Positions 1-8,724 of a DNA stretch of 64,000 nt are shown here, piece by piece. The position numbers and the translations under genes are program-made. The stretch covers positions 8,848-72,847 of the forward strand of contig CAZXKQ010000007.1 in the NCBI GenBank assembly GCA_964641395.1. The letters run 5' to 3'. The notes beneath the pieces were generated by a model, which was not told the DNA's origin, did not search any database, and was given only the letters and a program-made list of their open reading frames with translations. Source of the stretch: CANQBR01 sp964641395. Its GTDB lineage: Bacteria > Bacillota > Negativicutes > Acidaminococcales > Acidaminococcaceae. The first letter of the stretch is position 1. Every line of letters begins with the position of its first letter.

Positions 1-228
1 ATCAAGGCGTGGTTGGCCCAAGAGCCGTGCACGTTGGTGACTACGGAGTACTTGTAGCCCTTCACCTTCTCGAACAGCACGGCGGGCTTTTCTTCCAGAT
101 TGGCGCAGGCCCGGCCGGCCGCACCGATGTCAGGCTCGGGAGAAACCTCTTCCTTGATGCGGATCAGTTGGCCCTCTGCTTCCAAAGTAGCCAAAAACTC
201 TCGCAGGTCCTTGTAAGATTTAGCCATA
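1..228 (-). CDS. UbiD-family decarboxylase, N-terminal fragment (runs off window)
   Basis: The first 76 residues read MAKSYKDLREFLATLEAEGQ and continue with a segment like the N-terminus of UbiD-type prenylated-FMN decarboxylases (LREFL, an IKEEVSPEPDIG stretch, then LFEKVKGY). Only the 5' end lies in the window, so the catalytic residues cannot be seen. UbiD enzymes decarboxylate aromatic or unsaturated acids with prenyl-FMN; the substrate here is unknown. The start is set by ATG with an AGGAGG-like site (ccttta-gaggt on the plus strand) just upstream. It is divergent from the LysR gene, the usual layout for an LTTR and its target. A second UbiD gene lies beyond the regulator. Confidence 0.75.
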
Positions 229-445
229 GAAGTAGACCTCCTTTAAAAAATACTAAAACAGTTGCTACCTCACAACTTTCACGCCTATTTTATCTAGAGG
301 CAGATACAACGGCAATTCTAATTGGGCAAGAGGAAATGCCCTTTTTGAATAGCCCTTTGCGGAATTAGCCTATTCCTTTTTTGAATTGCGCCTATAAGGG
401 AAATAATCTAGAATTGAAAGGAACAATGAGTAAAACTTCTCTTGC

Positions 446-464
446 AAGCCCTATTACAGGGCTT
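446..464 (+). other. Small hairpin in lysR leader
   Basis: Inverted repeat AAGCCCT-attac-AGGGCTT, followed by AATCTTTT, about 60 nt before the LysR start. It could be a weak attenuator or an operator half. The rest of the 229-521 intergenic region is A+T-rich compared with its surroundings, holds LTTR-like T-N11-A possibilities and a GAATAG/CTATTC inverted repeat, and contains no convincing gene. Confidence 0.35.
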
Positions 465-521
465 AATCTTTTGGCGAACAGGTGGGTTGGTTCTTATAGG
501 TGGACAAGAGGTGGAGCTGTA

Positions 522-1460
522 ATGAATATTAACCAGATTCGTTACTTTTTATCAGTTGCGGAAAACAAGAGCTTTTCCGCAGCCGCCTTTGATTGCTATA
601 TTTCCCAATCCTCTGTTTCCAAACACATTAAGGCCTTGGAAGCAGAATTCGGCGTAGTCCTTTTCGAGCGCAAAAACGCCAAAGTGGATCTGACCCCGGC
701 CGGCCGGGTCTTTTATAAATACGCTGAGAAGGCCCTGAAAGAGTACGGCGAGTTGCAGCTCTTGCTGGAGGATTACCAAAAATCCAGCCAGTCCACCATC
801 GCCCTGGGCACCATCCCCATCCTTTCTTCCTATGGTATAACCAACATTATCGCAGGCTTTTCCGCCAAGTATAAGGAGGCCAACATCTACTTCGATGTAA
901 ACGAGGACAACCAGGCCGAGATTCTCAAAAAGCTCCATGCCAGAAGTATCAGCCTGGCCCTCATCCGCACCCGCTATCTGGAACCCCGGGAGAAGTACGA
1001 ATTCAAGCCCTTCGTCACCGACACCTTTGTAGCCACCTGTCATAAGAACCATCCCCTGGCCCGGGAGCACAGCCCTGTATCCTTGAAAACCATCAGCAAG
1101 TTCAACCTCTACCTGATCGACACCAGTTCCAATCTCAACCGGGTGACCATGGAAGTCCTCAAAGCGGCTGGGATCAAACCTAGGCTCAGGGGCACCACCA
1201 CCCGCCATAAAATACTGTTGGAGATGCTCAACAACAAGACCGCCGTCTCCATCCTGCCGGAAAGGCTGGTGGATAAGAGGCTCTTCCCTGACTTGTTAAC
1301 CCTGCCCTTAGAAGAGGCGATCACCAGCGAAATCGCCCTGGTAAAGCTTAAGGACTACAAACTCAACAAGGTGTCGAAGAATTTTTGGGATTTTTGGTCC
1401 AAGGAGAACCTCCAGGCCTGTCTCCGCAACGTCCCTGACGCCCCTTCCTTTTTAACCTAA
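522..1460 (+). CDS. LysR-family transcriptional regulator
   Basis: A 312-residue LTTR. The N-terminal winged HTH is clear (MNINQIRYFLSVAENKSFSA, then SQSSVSKHIKALE, residues 1-60). A substrate-binding domain follows to the C-terminus. I chose ATG 522 rather than the longer frame from 381 because GTGGAG lies just upstream and LysR homology begins exactly there. It is divergent from the partial UbiD gene and convergent with the second UbiD gene, so it probably senses an aromatic or unsaturated acid and controls one or both decarboxylases (inference). The inducer cannot be read from sequence. Confidence 0.88.
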   Translation: MNINQIRYFLSVAENKSFSAAAFDCYISQSSVSKHIKALEAEFGVVLFERKNAKVDLTPAGRVFYKYAEKALKEYGELQLLLEDYQKSSQSTIALGTIPILSSYGITNIIAGFSAKYKEANIYFDVNEDNQAEILKKLHARSISLALIRTRYLEPREKYEFKPFVTDTFVATCHKNHPLAREHSPVSLKTISKFNLYLIDTSSNLNRVTMEVLKAAGIKPRLRGTTTRHKILLEMLNNKTAVSILPERLVDKRLFPDLLTLPLEEAITSEIALVKLKDYKLNKVSKNFWDFWSKENLQACLRNVPDAPSFLT

Positions 1461-1485
1461 GGGACGGGCCCGGCCCAGACAGAAA

Positions 1486-1528
1486 AAGGCTGCCCCTGCC
1501 TAGCTTGAAACTAGGTAGAGGCAGCCTT
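1486..1528. terminator. Bidirectional intrinsic terminator
   Basis: Long inverted repeat AAGGCTGCC...GGCAGCCTT with an inner CCTAG/CTAGG stem, between convergent lysR and the downstream UbiD gene. A-rich sequence on one side and TAGCTTGTTT on the other allow use from both strands. Confidence 0.75.
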
Positions 1529-1561
1529 AGCTTGTTTGGCTGACTGGGGCAGCCCTGCTCC

Positions 1562-3037
1562 TTATTTGAAGAGCTCAGGAGCCCACTTAGCAGGATCCAC
1601 TTCCTTGAACTTGCAGCGCTGGAAGCGGTTCTTCATGGCAAAGGGCACTGTAGCGTCGAAGATGCACTTGCAGGCGATGCCGTGATCCCTGATGCTGGGA
1701 TCAAAGTCCGGGTCATTGGAGGGATCCAGGGGATGGCAGCGAACGCCGGGGATGGGGATGATGTCCACATCGGCCTGCAGCCTGGTGGTCATAGCCCACA
1801 GCACGTCGTTGGTGTCGAAGATGTCCACGTCATCGTCCACCAGGATGACATGCTTCAATTCAGAGAAGGCGGAGAAGGCCAGCAGGGCGGCTTGGCGCTG
1901 CCTGCCTTCATCAGGAGGAGCCTTCTTTACGAATTGGATCACGGCCAGGTACTTGCCGCCGCCGGAGCAGTGGGCGTAAACGTTCTTCACGTTGCCAGGC
2001 AGAGCCTTCTCCACCATGGTCAGGATGGAGGCCTCGGTAGGCAGGCCGGCCATGTTCACATGCTCCTCGGAGGGGCCGATGCAGGACTGCATGATGGGGT
2101 TGGTCCGGTGGGTTACAGCCTTAACCTTGATAATGGGCAGCTCCGGCTTGCTGGGGCCGGTGTAGCCGGGGAACTCAGGCATGGCCTTGCCGGTATTGGT
2201 ATTGATGTCTTCCCTGATCCTTACGTTAGGCAGTAGTTCGCCTTCCACTACGTACTCAGCCCGTGCCAAGGCCTTCTCGGCGATGGTCTTGCACTGTACC
2301 AGCTGCACGGCCTCCTTCCGCAGACCGCCGGCGATGGCCAATTCATTGAAGCCATAGGGGGTGGTGGGAGCCTCGAAGCAGGCGGCGATTTCAATAGCCG
2401 GATCTACGCCGATGCTGATGGAGATAGGCATGGGCTTGCCAGCCTTCTCGTATTTCTGCCGCATAGCGTCCAGATGGCGGCCAGGTACAAAGTACATGGA
2501 GATTTCATCTTTGCTCTGCAGGCAGAGGCGGTGGATGGTGATGTCAGAGGTGCCGGTCTCAGGATCGGTGCCATAGCACAGGCCCATGGTGATGTAGGGG
2601 CCTGCGTCCTCCTCCGTATTGGTGGGGGCGGGGATCAGCTTGCGAATGTCAAAACCTGGTTCGTCCGCTAGGTGTACCACCTCTTGGCAGGGGGCGGCGG
2701 CAGCGTCCACAACCACCGGAGGAATCAGATTTCCCAAGGAGTCTTTAAGCAGGAAGCCCAGCCGGTCAGGGGGGCAGCCTAGGATATGGCCAACCCGTTC
2801 ACGGCTAGACAATACGCCGATAACAACCTTGGCGCCTGGATGACCTTTGACTTTGTTGAAAACCATGGCCGGCCCTAGCTGAGTAGGCCGTTTAACAGTG
2901 CCCCTGGCTCCCACCCGGCGGTAAATGCCGGATATCTCGGCCCTGGGATCGGCTTCTACGTCGGTTTCCAGATACTGGCCGGGGATAGTCTTCAGGTACT
3001 CTAGGGCAGAACGTAAATCATTGATCTTATTAGCCAT
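1562..3037 (-). CDS. UbiD-family prenyl-FMN decarboxylase
   Basis: A full-length 491-residue UbiD-type protein, the normal size. It shows the family blocks: an early FNKVKGHPGAKVVIGVL segment, SDITIHRLCLQSKDEISMY near residue 165, the GFNELAIAGGLRKEAV block near 230, EFPGYTG near 290, and a C-terminal DTNDVLWAMTTR block. The enzyme would use prenylated FMN, made by UbiX, to decarboxylate or carboxylate an unsaturated or aromatic acid. No ubiX is in this window. It is separate from the first UbiD gene and sits tail-to-tail with the LysR gene. The start has an AGGAGG-like site (plus-strand gacctccttt). Substrate unknown. Confidence 0.88.
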   Translation of the reverse strand: MANKINDLRSALEYLKTIPGQYLETDVEADPRAEISGIYRRVGARGTVKRPTQLGPAMVFNKVKGHPGAKVVIGVLSSRERVGHILGCPPDRLGFLLKDSLGNLIPPVVVDAAAAPCQEVVHLADEPGFDIRKLIPAPTNTEEDAGPYITMGLCYGTDPETGTSDITIHRLCLQSKDEISMYFVPGRHLDAMRQKYEKAGKPMPISISIGVDPAIEIAACFEAPTTPYGFNELAIAGGLRKEAVQLVQCKTIAEKALARAEYVVEGELLPNVRIREDINTNTGKAMPEFPGYTGPSKPELPIIKVKAVTHRTNPIMQSCIGPSEEHVNMAGLPTEASILTMVEKALPGNVKNVYAHCSGGGKYLAVIQFVKKAPPDEGRQRQAALLAFSAFSELKHVILVDDDVDIFDTNDVLWAMTTRLQADVDIIPIPGVRCHPLDPSNDPDFDPSIRDHGIACKCIFDATVPFAMKNRFQRCKFKEVDPAKWAPELFK

Positions 3038-3193
3038 AGAAAGACCTCCTTTTTCTTGGTGGCTTAATTATATATTAAATACTTCCCCCTAGCTATTCGA
3101 TTTGGGAAAGCCTCCTTGCCACACTAGAATAGAAAGAGGGGCCCCCTCCAGGTGTGCCGCTGGTAAAAGGCCGCCTTCTGCCCCTTAAAACCG

Positions 3194-3234
3194 ACAGCTG
3201 CCACCCCTCCCCTGCCGGGAAGGATGGCAGCCGC
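3194..3234 (-). terminator. Terminator after ykvA-like gene
   Basis: On the minus strand GCGGCTGCCATCC pairs with GGGGTGGCAGCTGT and is followed by CGGTTTT, about 45 nt after the stop codon at 3281. Confidence 0.5.
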
Positions 3235-3280
3235 TTAAAAAGTTCAGCTGTGAGTTTTTCGTCCCCTGGCGGCAGCCCCC

Positions 3281-3703
3281 CTACACAGTCCGCCTGGTCA
3301 GCTCCCGCCACTGCTCGTACTTCTTGATGTCCCCCTCCACCCACTGGCAGCAGAACTGCAACACCGTGGCGTCGTCTAGATAGCCCACCAGCGGCAGCCA
3401 ATCCGGCACCACGTCTAGGGGGGAGACGAAGTAGATCAGAGCGGCCACTATGGCCACCAGGGAGTTAGAGGGAACAGCCCTGTACTCCCCCTTCACATAG
3501 CTCCTAAAGAGGGAGGCCAGGGTGGGCACCAGGGCCAAGCGCTCCCCCACCAGGGGAACCTCCTTCAGCTTCTGCTCCAGGCGTTGCAAAAAGCGCTCCG
3601 CCTTGTCCACGTCCCCGATGATTTCTTCCGCCTTGGCGTACCTCTGCCGCAGTTGCTCCCCTGCTTCCTCCGCCTGTAATTCTACCCTGTCTTCACCCTT
3701 CAT
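3281..3703 (-). CDS. YkvA/DUF1232 membrane-associated protein
   Basis: 140 residues. A charged helical N-terminus, probably coiled-coil (about residues 5-50), is followed by the DUF1232 signature YFVSPLDVVPDWLPLVGYLDD near residue 95. That signature is a conserved hydrophobic hairpin found across Bacillota and Proteobacteria. Function is not established. It sits downstream of guaA on the same strand with a gap of about 110 nt. Confidence 0.75.
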   Translation of the reverse strand: MKGEDRVELQAEEAGEQLRQRYAKAEEIIGDVDKAERFLQRLEQKLKEVPLVGERLALVPTLASLFRSYVKGEYRAVPSNSLVAIVAALIYFVSPLDVVPDWLPLVGYLDDATVLQFCCQWVEGDIKKYEQWRELTRRTV

Positions 3704-3816
3704 CCCGTTCTGCTCCTCTCTAGTTTTGCGTCCTCGACCGCCGGAACCATCTCTATATCCTGAGGCGGGCCCTGTCTTTCTCTCTAACTCCCCCTGCCTG
3801 GGGGCAGCGGCCGGCC

Positions 3817-5370
3817 CTATTCGAACTCTATGGTAGCCGGAGGCTTGGTAGTGTAGTCGAAGAAGACCCGGTTGATGTGCTGTACCTCGTTGACGATGCG
3901 GTTAGCCGCCGCCGCTATGGTAGCCGCCGGCAGGGGGGTCACCTCGGCTGTCATAAAGTCGGTAGTGGTGACCGCCCGCAGGGCGATGGCGTAATCATAG
4001 GTGCGCTCGTCCCCCATCACCCCTACGCTGCGCATATTGGTGAGGGCGGCGAAGTACTGGCTGGGCCGCTGGGACAGGGGCAGCTTGTCCACCTCTGCTC
4101 TATAGATGGCGTCCGCCTCCTGCACCAAGGCCACCTTCTCCGGGGTCACCGCCCCGATGATGCGGATGGCCAGGCCCGGCCCTGGGAAGGGCTGCCTGTT
4201 CACCAACTCCTCCGGCAGGCCTAGCTCCCGCCCTGCCTGCCGCACCTCGTCCTTGAACAGGTTCCGCAGGGGCTCCACTATTTCCTTGAAGTCTACCAGG
4301 TCCGGCAGGCCCCCTACGTTGTGGTGGCTCTTGATGGTGGCCGACTCTCCCCCCAGGCCGCTTTCCACCACGTCAGGGTAGATGGTGCCCTGGGCTAAAA
4401 AGTCCACCGCTCCTATCTTTTGGGCCTCCGCCTCGAAGACCCGGATGAACTCTTCGCCGATCAGCTTCCGCTTCCGCTCCGGCTCCGCGACCCCGGCCAG
4501 CTTGTGGTAAAAGCGCTGCCGGGCGTCTACGCAGATAAAGTTAAGGTGGAACCGTCCCCCCTCGCCGAAGACGGCGCACACCTCTTCCCGCTCATTCTTC
4601 CGCAGCAGGCCGTGATCCACGAAGACGCAGGTCAGCTGCCTGCCTACCGCCCGGGCCAGCATGGCGGCGCAGACGCTGGAGTCCACGCCTCCGGAGAGGG
4701 CGCACAGCACCCGGCCGCTGCCGATGCGCTTGCGCAGGGCGGCCACCGTCTCCTCTACGAAGGAGGCCATCTTCCAGGTGCCGGCGCAGCCGCACACCTT
4801 GTAGACGAAGTTGTGGAGGATGGCTGTGCCGTTCTCCGTGTGGAGTACTTCGGGGTGGAACTGGACGGAGTAGAGGCGGCGCTGAGGGTCTGCCGCCCCT
4901 GCCACTGGGCAGTTAGGGGTGGAGGCGATGACCTGGAAGCCTGGGCCCGCCTCCTGGATGTAGTCGTTGTGGCTCATCCAGCACACGTTCTGCCGGGGCA
5001 GGCCGGCGAAGAGGGGGCTGGCCAGGTCTAAGTCCACCAGGGTCTTGCCGTACTCCCGCTCCGGGGCTACCGTCACCCGGCCCCCTAAGAGGTGGGCCAT
5101 GAGCTGGCTGCCGTAGCAGATGCCCAGGACGGGCACCCCCCAGCTGAAGATCGCCGGGTCTATGCTGGCGGAATCGGGCAGATAGACGCTGTTAGGCCCG
5201 CCGGTAAAGATGATGCCCACCGGCTGCTTAGCCTTCAGCTCAGCCAGCGGCTGGGTATAAGAAGCGATTTCGCAATACACCCCGCACTCCCTCACCCTGC
5301 GGGCGATGAGTTGGTTGTATTGGCCGCCGAAGTCGATCACCAGTATCATTTCCTGCCCTTGTTGAGCCAT
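3817..5370 (-). CDS. guaA: GMP synthase (glutamine-hydrolysing)
   Basis: 517 residues, the standard size. The class-I glutamine amidotransferase domain comes first (DFGGQYNQLIARRVRE near the start, nucleophile Cys in GICYGSQ near 85, His-Glu in QFHPEVLHTE near 172). Next are the ATP-pyrophosphatase P-loop SGGVDSS near 226 and the C-terminal dimerisation domain ending TTKPPATIEFE. It converts XMP, ATP and glutamine to GMP. Translation may begin at MAQQ or at the inner MILVIDFGG. A promoter lies just upstream. No guanine riboswitch motif is visible in the short leader. Confidence 0.97.
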   Translation of the reverse strand: MAQQGQEMILVIDFGGQYNQLIARRVRECGVYCEIASYTQPLAELKAKQPVGIIFTGGPNSVYLPDSASIDPAIFSWGVPVLGICYGSQLMAHLLGGRVTVAPEREYGKTLVDLDLASPLFAGLPRQNVCWMSHNDYIQEAGPGFQVIASTPNCPVAGAADPQRRLYSVQFHPEVLHTENGTAILHNFVYKVCGCAGTWKMASFVEETVAALRKRIGSGRVLCALSGGVDSSVCAAMLARAVGRQLTCVFVDHGLLRKNEREEVCAVFGEGGRFHLNFICVDARQRFYHKLAGVAEPERKRKLIGEEFIRVFEAEAQKIGAVDFLAQGTIYPDVVESGLGGESATIKSHHNVGGLPDLVDFKEIVEPLRNLFKDEVRQAGRELGLPEELVNRQPFPGPGLAIRIIGAVTPEKVALVQEADAIYRAEVDKLPLSQRPSQYFAALTNMRSVGVMGDERTYDYAIALRAVTTTDFMTAEVTPLPAATIAAAANRIVNEVQHINRVFFDYTTKPPATIEFE

Positions 5371-5405
5371 CCCTGCTGCCTCCTTGTGGTTTTTTTAGTA
5401 CCCAA

Positions 5406-5434
5406 ATCATACCATAAAGCCAGGGTAATTACAA
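5406..5434 (-). promoter_or_regulatory. Probable sigma-70 promoter of guaA
   Basis: On the minus strand TTGTAA, 17 nt, TATGAT, about 35-65 nt before the guaA start. Confidence 0.6.
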
Positions 5435-5472
5435 CAGCGCCACCCCTAAAACAGGCACCCCGCCTAAGAAAA

Positions 5473-5510
5473 GACAGCCCCCGAGCCCCGTGCGGGAGCT
5501 GGGGGACTGC
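5473..5510 (-). terminator. groESL terminator
   Basis: GC-rich hairpin (GCAGTCCCCCAGC pairing with GCTCGGGGGCTGTC on the minus strand) followed by TTTTCTTAGG, downstream of the groEL stop codon. Confidence 0.8.
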
Positions 5511-5540
5511 CCCTAAGACCTTATACCGCTAATGACTTGC

Positions 5541-7169
5541 TTACATCATCCCCGGCATGCCGCCGCCCATGGGAGGCATGGCAGGAGCTGCTCCCTCCTT
5601 AGCCGGCTTATCGGCTACCAGGGCCTCAGTGGTCAGCACCATGGAGGCGATGGAAGCGGCGTTCTGCAGGGCGCTGCGGGTAACCTTGGTAGGATCCACG
5701 ATGCCTGCCTGGATCATGTCCACGTAGCTCTCCGTGAGGGCGTCGAAGCCTAGGCCCTTGGCCCCCCGTTTGATAGTGTCTACGATTACGGCCCCTTCCA
5801 GGCCGGCGTTCTTGGCGATCTGCCGTACAGGCTCTTCGATGGCCCGCTTAACGATCTCAACCCCCGTCTTAGCGTCCCCTTCCAAGCCTAGCTCGTCCAG
5901 GGCCGGCTGTACTTCCAGGAAGGCGGTGCCGCCGCCGGCTACGATGCCCTCGGCTACGGCAGCCCTAGTGGCGTTGAGGGCGTCCTCGATGCGCAGCTTC
6001 TTATCCTTCAGCTCTACCTCGGTGGCAGCGCCTACTTTGATTACGGCTACGCCGCCGGCCAGTTTGGCCAAGCGCTCCTGCAGCTTCTCCTTGTCGAACT
6101 CAGAGGTGGTTTCGGGTATCTGTTTGCGGATCTGGGCTATCCGGGCGGCGATCTCCTCCTTGCTGCCCTGGCCGTCCACGATGGTGGTCAGCTCCTTGGT
6201 AACCCGCACCTGGCCGGCCTGGCCTAAATCAGCCATGCTGGCGCTGTCTAACTTGCGGCCCACTTCCTCGCTGATGACGGTGGCACCAGTGAGGATGGCG
6301 ATGTCCTGCAGCATAGCCTTGCGCCGGTCGCCGAAGCCGGGGGCCTTGACGGCTACAGCCTTGAAGGTGCCCCGCAGCTTGTTCACTACCAGGGTGGCCA
6401 GGGCCTCGCCCTCGATATCCTCGGCGATGATCAGCAGCTCTTTGCCGCTCTGCACCACCTTCTCCAAAACCGGCATGATGTCGGTGATGAGGGTGATCTT
6501 CCGGTCGGTGATGAATACCAGGGGATTGGAGAGGACTGCTTCCATCTTCTCCGGGTCGGTGGCCATGTAGGGGGAGATGTAGCCCCGGTCAAACTGCATG
6601 CCTTCCACCGTCTCCAGGCAGGTCTCCATGGTCTTAGACTCTTCCACGGTGATGACCCCGTCATCCCCTACCTTTTCCATGGCGTCGGCGATGAGGCCGC
6701 CGATTTCTTCATCGGCAGCGGAGATGGCGGCCACCTGCCGCTTAGCGTCCTTGGTGGCTACCTTCTGGGAGATGTTCTTCAACTCCTCTACCAGCACGTT
6801 GACGGCCTTCTGGATGCCCTTCTTCAGGATCATAGGGTTGGCGCCGGCGGCTACGTTCCGCATCCCTTCCTTCACCATGGCCTGGGCCAGCAGGGTGGCG
6901 GTGGTGGTGCCGTCACCGGCGGCATCGTTGGTCTTGATGGCTACTTCCTTCACCAGCTGGGCGCCCATGTTCTCAAAGGCATCCTCCAACTCGATCTCCC
7001 GGGCGATGGTTACGCCGTCGTTGACGATGTTAGGAGCGCCATACTTCTTTTCCAAGACTACGTTACGGCCCTTAGGCCCTAAGGTTACTTTCACCGCATC
7101 GGCTACTGCGTCTACGCCCCGCTCCAGGCTGCGGCGGGCTTCCTCATTGAAGATAATCTGTTTAGCCAT
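5541..7169 (-). CDS. groEL: Chaperonin GroEL (Hsp60)
   Basis: 542 residues, with the unmistakable start MAKQIIFNEEARRSLERGVD, VTLGPKGRNVVLEKKYGAP, the ATP-site DGTTTAT near 85, and the C-terminal Gly-Met tail ending GGGMPGMM. It forms the double-ring folding chamber with GroES. It is cotranscribed with groES (15-nt gap) under the CIRCE-controlled promoter. Confidence 0.99.
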   Translation of the reverse strand: MAKQIIFNEEARRSLERGVDAVADAVKVTLGPKGRNVVLEKKYGAPNIVNDGVTIAREIELEDAFENMGAQLVKEVAIKTNDAAGDGTTTATLLAQAMVKEGMRNVAAGANPMILKKGIQKAVNVLVEELKNISQKVATKDAKRQVAAISAADEEIGGLIADAMEKVGDDGVITVEESKTMETCLETVEGMQFDRGYISPYMATDPEKMEAVLSNPLVFITDRKITLITDIMPVLEKVVQSGKELLIIAEDIEGEALATLVVNKLRGTFKAVAVKAPGFGDRRKAMLQDIAILTGATVISEEVGRKLDSASMADLGQAGQVRVTKELTTIVDGQGSKEEIAARIAQIRKQIPETTSEFDKEKLQERLAKLAGGVAVIKVGAATEVELKDKKLRIEDALNATRAAVAEGIVAGGGTAFLEVQPALDELGLEGDAKTGVEIVKRAIEEPVRQIAKNAGLEGAVIVDTIKRGAKGLGFDALTESYVDMIQAGIVDPTKVTRSALQNAASIASMVLTTEALVADKPAKEGAAPAMPPMGGGMPGMM

Positions 7170-7184
7170 TTTTGTTTCCTCCCC

Positions 7185-7475
7185 TTATTTGTCGAATACG
7201 GCCAGGATGTCCTGCTCTTTGATCACCAGATAGTCCTTGCCGTCGTGCTTAACCTCGGTGCCGATGTACTTGGCGAAGAGCACCTCTTCCCCTACCTCTA
7301 CGGCCGGCGCTACGATGCTGCCGTTGTCCAACAGCTTGCCCTTGCCTACAGCCCTCACTATGCCAGTCTGCGGTTTCTCTTTATGGGCGGTATCCGGCAG
7401 AAAGATGCCGCTAGCGGTCTTTTCTTCCTTCGTAACAACTTCTACCAACACGTGATCGTATAAAGGTCTTAACAT
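7185..7475 (-). CDS. groES: Co-chaperonin GroES
   Basis: 96 residues (MLRPLYDHVLVEVVTKEEKT...DYLVIKEQDILAVFDK), the normal length, with the mobile-loop region near residues 17-33. First gene of the heat-shock operon, directly downstream of the CIRCE operator, and the lid of the GroEL chamber. Confidence 0.98.
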   Translation of the reverse strand: MLRPLYDHVLVEVVTKEEKTASGIFLPDTAHKEKPQTGIVRAVGKGKLLDNGSIVAPAVEVGEEVLFAKYIGTEVKHDGKDYLVIKEQDILAVFDK

Positions 7476-7528
7476 GCTTGAAACCCCTTTCTCCTATTAC
7501 TGTCGGCGGGCTGGAAGCCCTTGCTTTG

Positions 7529-7555
7529 TTAGCACTCTTTTGGTGTGAGTGCTAA
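7529..7555. promoter_or_regulatory. CIRCE operator (HrcA binding site)
   Basis: Perfect inverted repeat TTAGCACTC-N9-GAGTGCTAA between the groES promoter and start codon. This is the conserved HrcA operator; hrcA itself is not in the window. Confidence 0.97.
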
Positions 7556-7566
7556 TCACAGTTACT

Positions 7567-7594
7567 ATTATAGACGATAGCGGGAAAAAAGCAA
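7567..7594 (-). promoter_or_regulatory. groES promoter
   Basis: On the minus strand TTGCTT, 16 nt, TATAAT, with the -10 box 11 nt upstream of the CIRCE element, so HrcA would cover the transcription start. Confidence 0.85.
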
Positions 7595-7753
7595 GTCTTT
7601 TTTTCCGCTTTTCGAAAAAAAATCCCCCGGCTCCCTCCCGTCCGGCCCGGCCCCGGCCTTTGGCCCTTGTGGCTGGGGCTGTTTTGGGTTTATAATAGGA
7701 GGGGCAGGGGCGCCCTGTCCCTGCCACCCTCTGAACCTGCCTGGGAGGTGTCC

Positions 7754-7957
7754 ATGCTCAACGTCTACTTCGGCCTCTTCCTCTTCGCCCTGCTCTGCTT
7801 TTTTTGCGGCAGCTTCCTCTACCAGGCCTTCCAGCTGGGCCGGCCTATGACGGGGAAGGATCTAGCCCTGCTGGCCGCCCTCTCCCTCGGCTCCCTGATC
7901 GCCCTGAGCCTGGGCCTGGAACGGCTAGGCTATCCGCCCCTGAACATCACCTTTTAG
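7754..7957 (+). CDS. Small two-helix membrane protein, unknown
   Basis: 67 residues with two hydrophobic segments (about 3-24 and 37-55) separated by a short polar loop (QLGRPMTGKD). Start chosen at ATG 7754 because GGGAGG lies 6 nt upstream. A promoter-like TTGTGG, 18 nt, TATAAT ends near 7694. The gene is monocistronic between the groES leader and the tRNA. I do not recognise a family. Confidence 0.55.
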   Translation: MLNVYFGLFLFALLCFFCGSFLYQAFQLGRPMTGKDLALLAALSLGSLIALSLGLERLGYPPLNITF

Positions 7958-7997
7958 ACGCAAAAAGGCACCTGCCTAGCTCCCTGCTGGACGACTG

Positions 7998-8074
7998 TGG
8001 TCGGGGCGGCGAGATTCGAACTCACGGCCTCTTGTACCCGAAACAAGCGCGCTACCAAACTGCGCCACGCCCCG
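7998..8074 (-). tRNA. tRNA-Pro (CGG)
   Basis: Complete cloverleaf on the minus strand: acceptor CGGGGCG/CGCCCCG, D arm GCGC, anticodon stem CTTGT/ACAAG with loop TTCGGGT (anticodon CGG), T arm with TTCGAAT, discriminator A and an encoded CCA. CGGGG is the typical proline acceptor start. Confidence 0.96.
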
Positions 8075-8151
8075 TTCTTAAGGTTGCTAGGTCTTACGAT
8101 GCCTAGGTAATTATATGGCAGAAGCCTCGGCCTTGTCAACTGTTATTTTGC

Positions 8152-8487
8152 CTAACCCTGGGTCACCACCCGGATGAAGCTCACCTGGAAGGCCTCCTTG
8201 ATGGCAGGCAGCAGCTCCCGCTCGATGTTGGTGCGGTGCAGCTCGCTCTCCGCCACGATCAACACCTGGCTGCCGGCGTAGTTGATGTTGTGGATCTTGC
8301 TCACCAGGCGTTTGAAGGTGTCGTCCCCTATGGCCTGGCGCAACACCTGTAATTTGGCGTAAACCTGGGGCTTCTCCTTCTGCATCCGCAACTCTAGCGG
8401 GGTGAAGGGCACCGTCACCACCCTGGCATCCCTGGCCAGGACGAAATTCTCCTCTCCCTCGCCGGGCACTACTAAATCGTCTCGCAT
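8152..8487 (-). CDS. Small protein with DnaA domain I-like pattern
   Basis: 111 residues. The second half (roughly 38-105) follows the pattern of the DnaA N-terminal domain: VLRQAIGDDTFKRLVSKIH, a small turn, QVLIVAESELHRTNIEREL, then LPAIKEAF. In DnaA this domain binds DnaB and regulators such as DiaA, SirA or HobA. The AAA+ and DNA-binding domains are absent. It stands alone between tRNA-Pro and mscL. The assignment is by eye and could be a coincidence of alpha-beta pattern; otherwise it is an unknown protein. Confidence 0.45.
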   Translation of the reverse strand: MRDDLVVPGEGEENFVLARDARVVTVPFTPLELRMQKEKPQVYAKLQVLRQAIGDDTFKRLVSKIHNINYAGSQVLIVAESELHRTNIERELLPAIKEAFQVSFIRVVTQG

Positions 8488-8645
8488 CGCTCTCTGCCTC
8501 CCTCAGTGTCGGAGCCCTATGAGTCTGGACGGCTCCTCCCTTAATTATAGAGGCTTTCCCGGCTCTGGTCAAGGGAGGCGGCCCCCTTTCCCCGCCTCTT
8601 GGTAGGGACGGGGCCAAGTTAATAGCCGGCTGAGGCCCATTTCCC

Positions 8646-8674
8646 TTGTCAAGGCCTGGGTTCTCTGATATAAT
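8646..8674 (+). promoter_or_regulatory. mscL-tyrS promoter
   Basis: TTGTCA, 17 nt, TATAAT, about 50 nt before the mscL start codon. Confidence 0.8.
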
Positions 8675-8724
8675 TATCTACACCTTTTAAAACACGGCCC
8701 ACTATACGGATTGGAGGTTTTAGT

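Noticed and set aside
381..521. N-terminal extension of the LysR frame
   Set aside because: Homology starts exactly at ATG 522, which has its own GTGGAG site.
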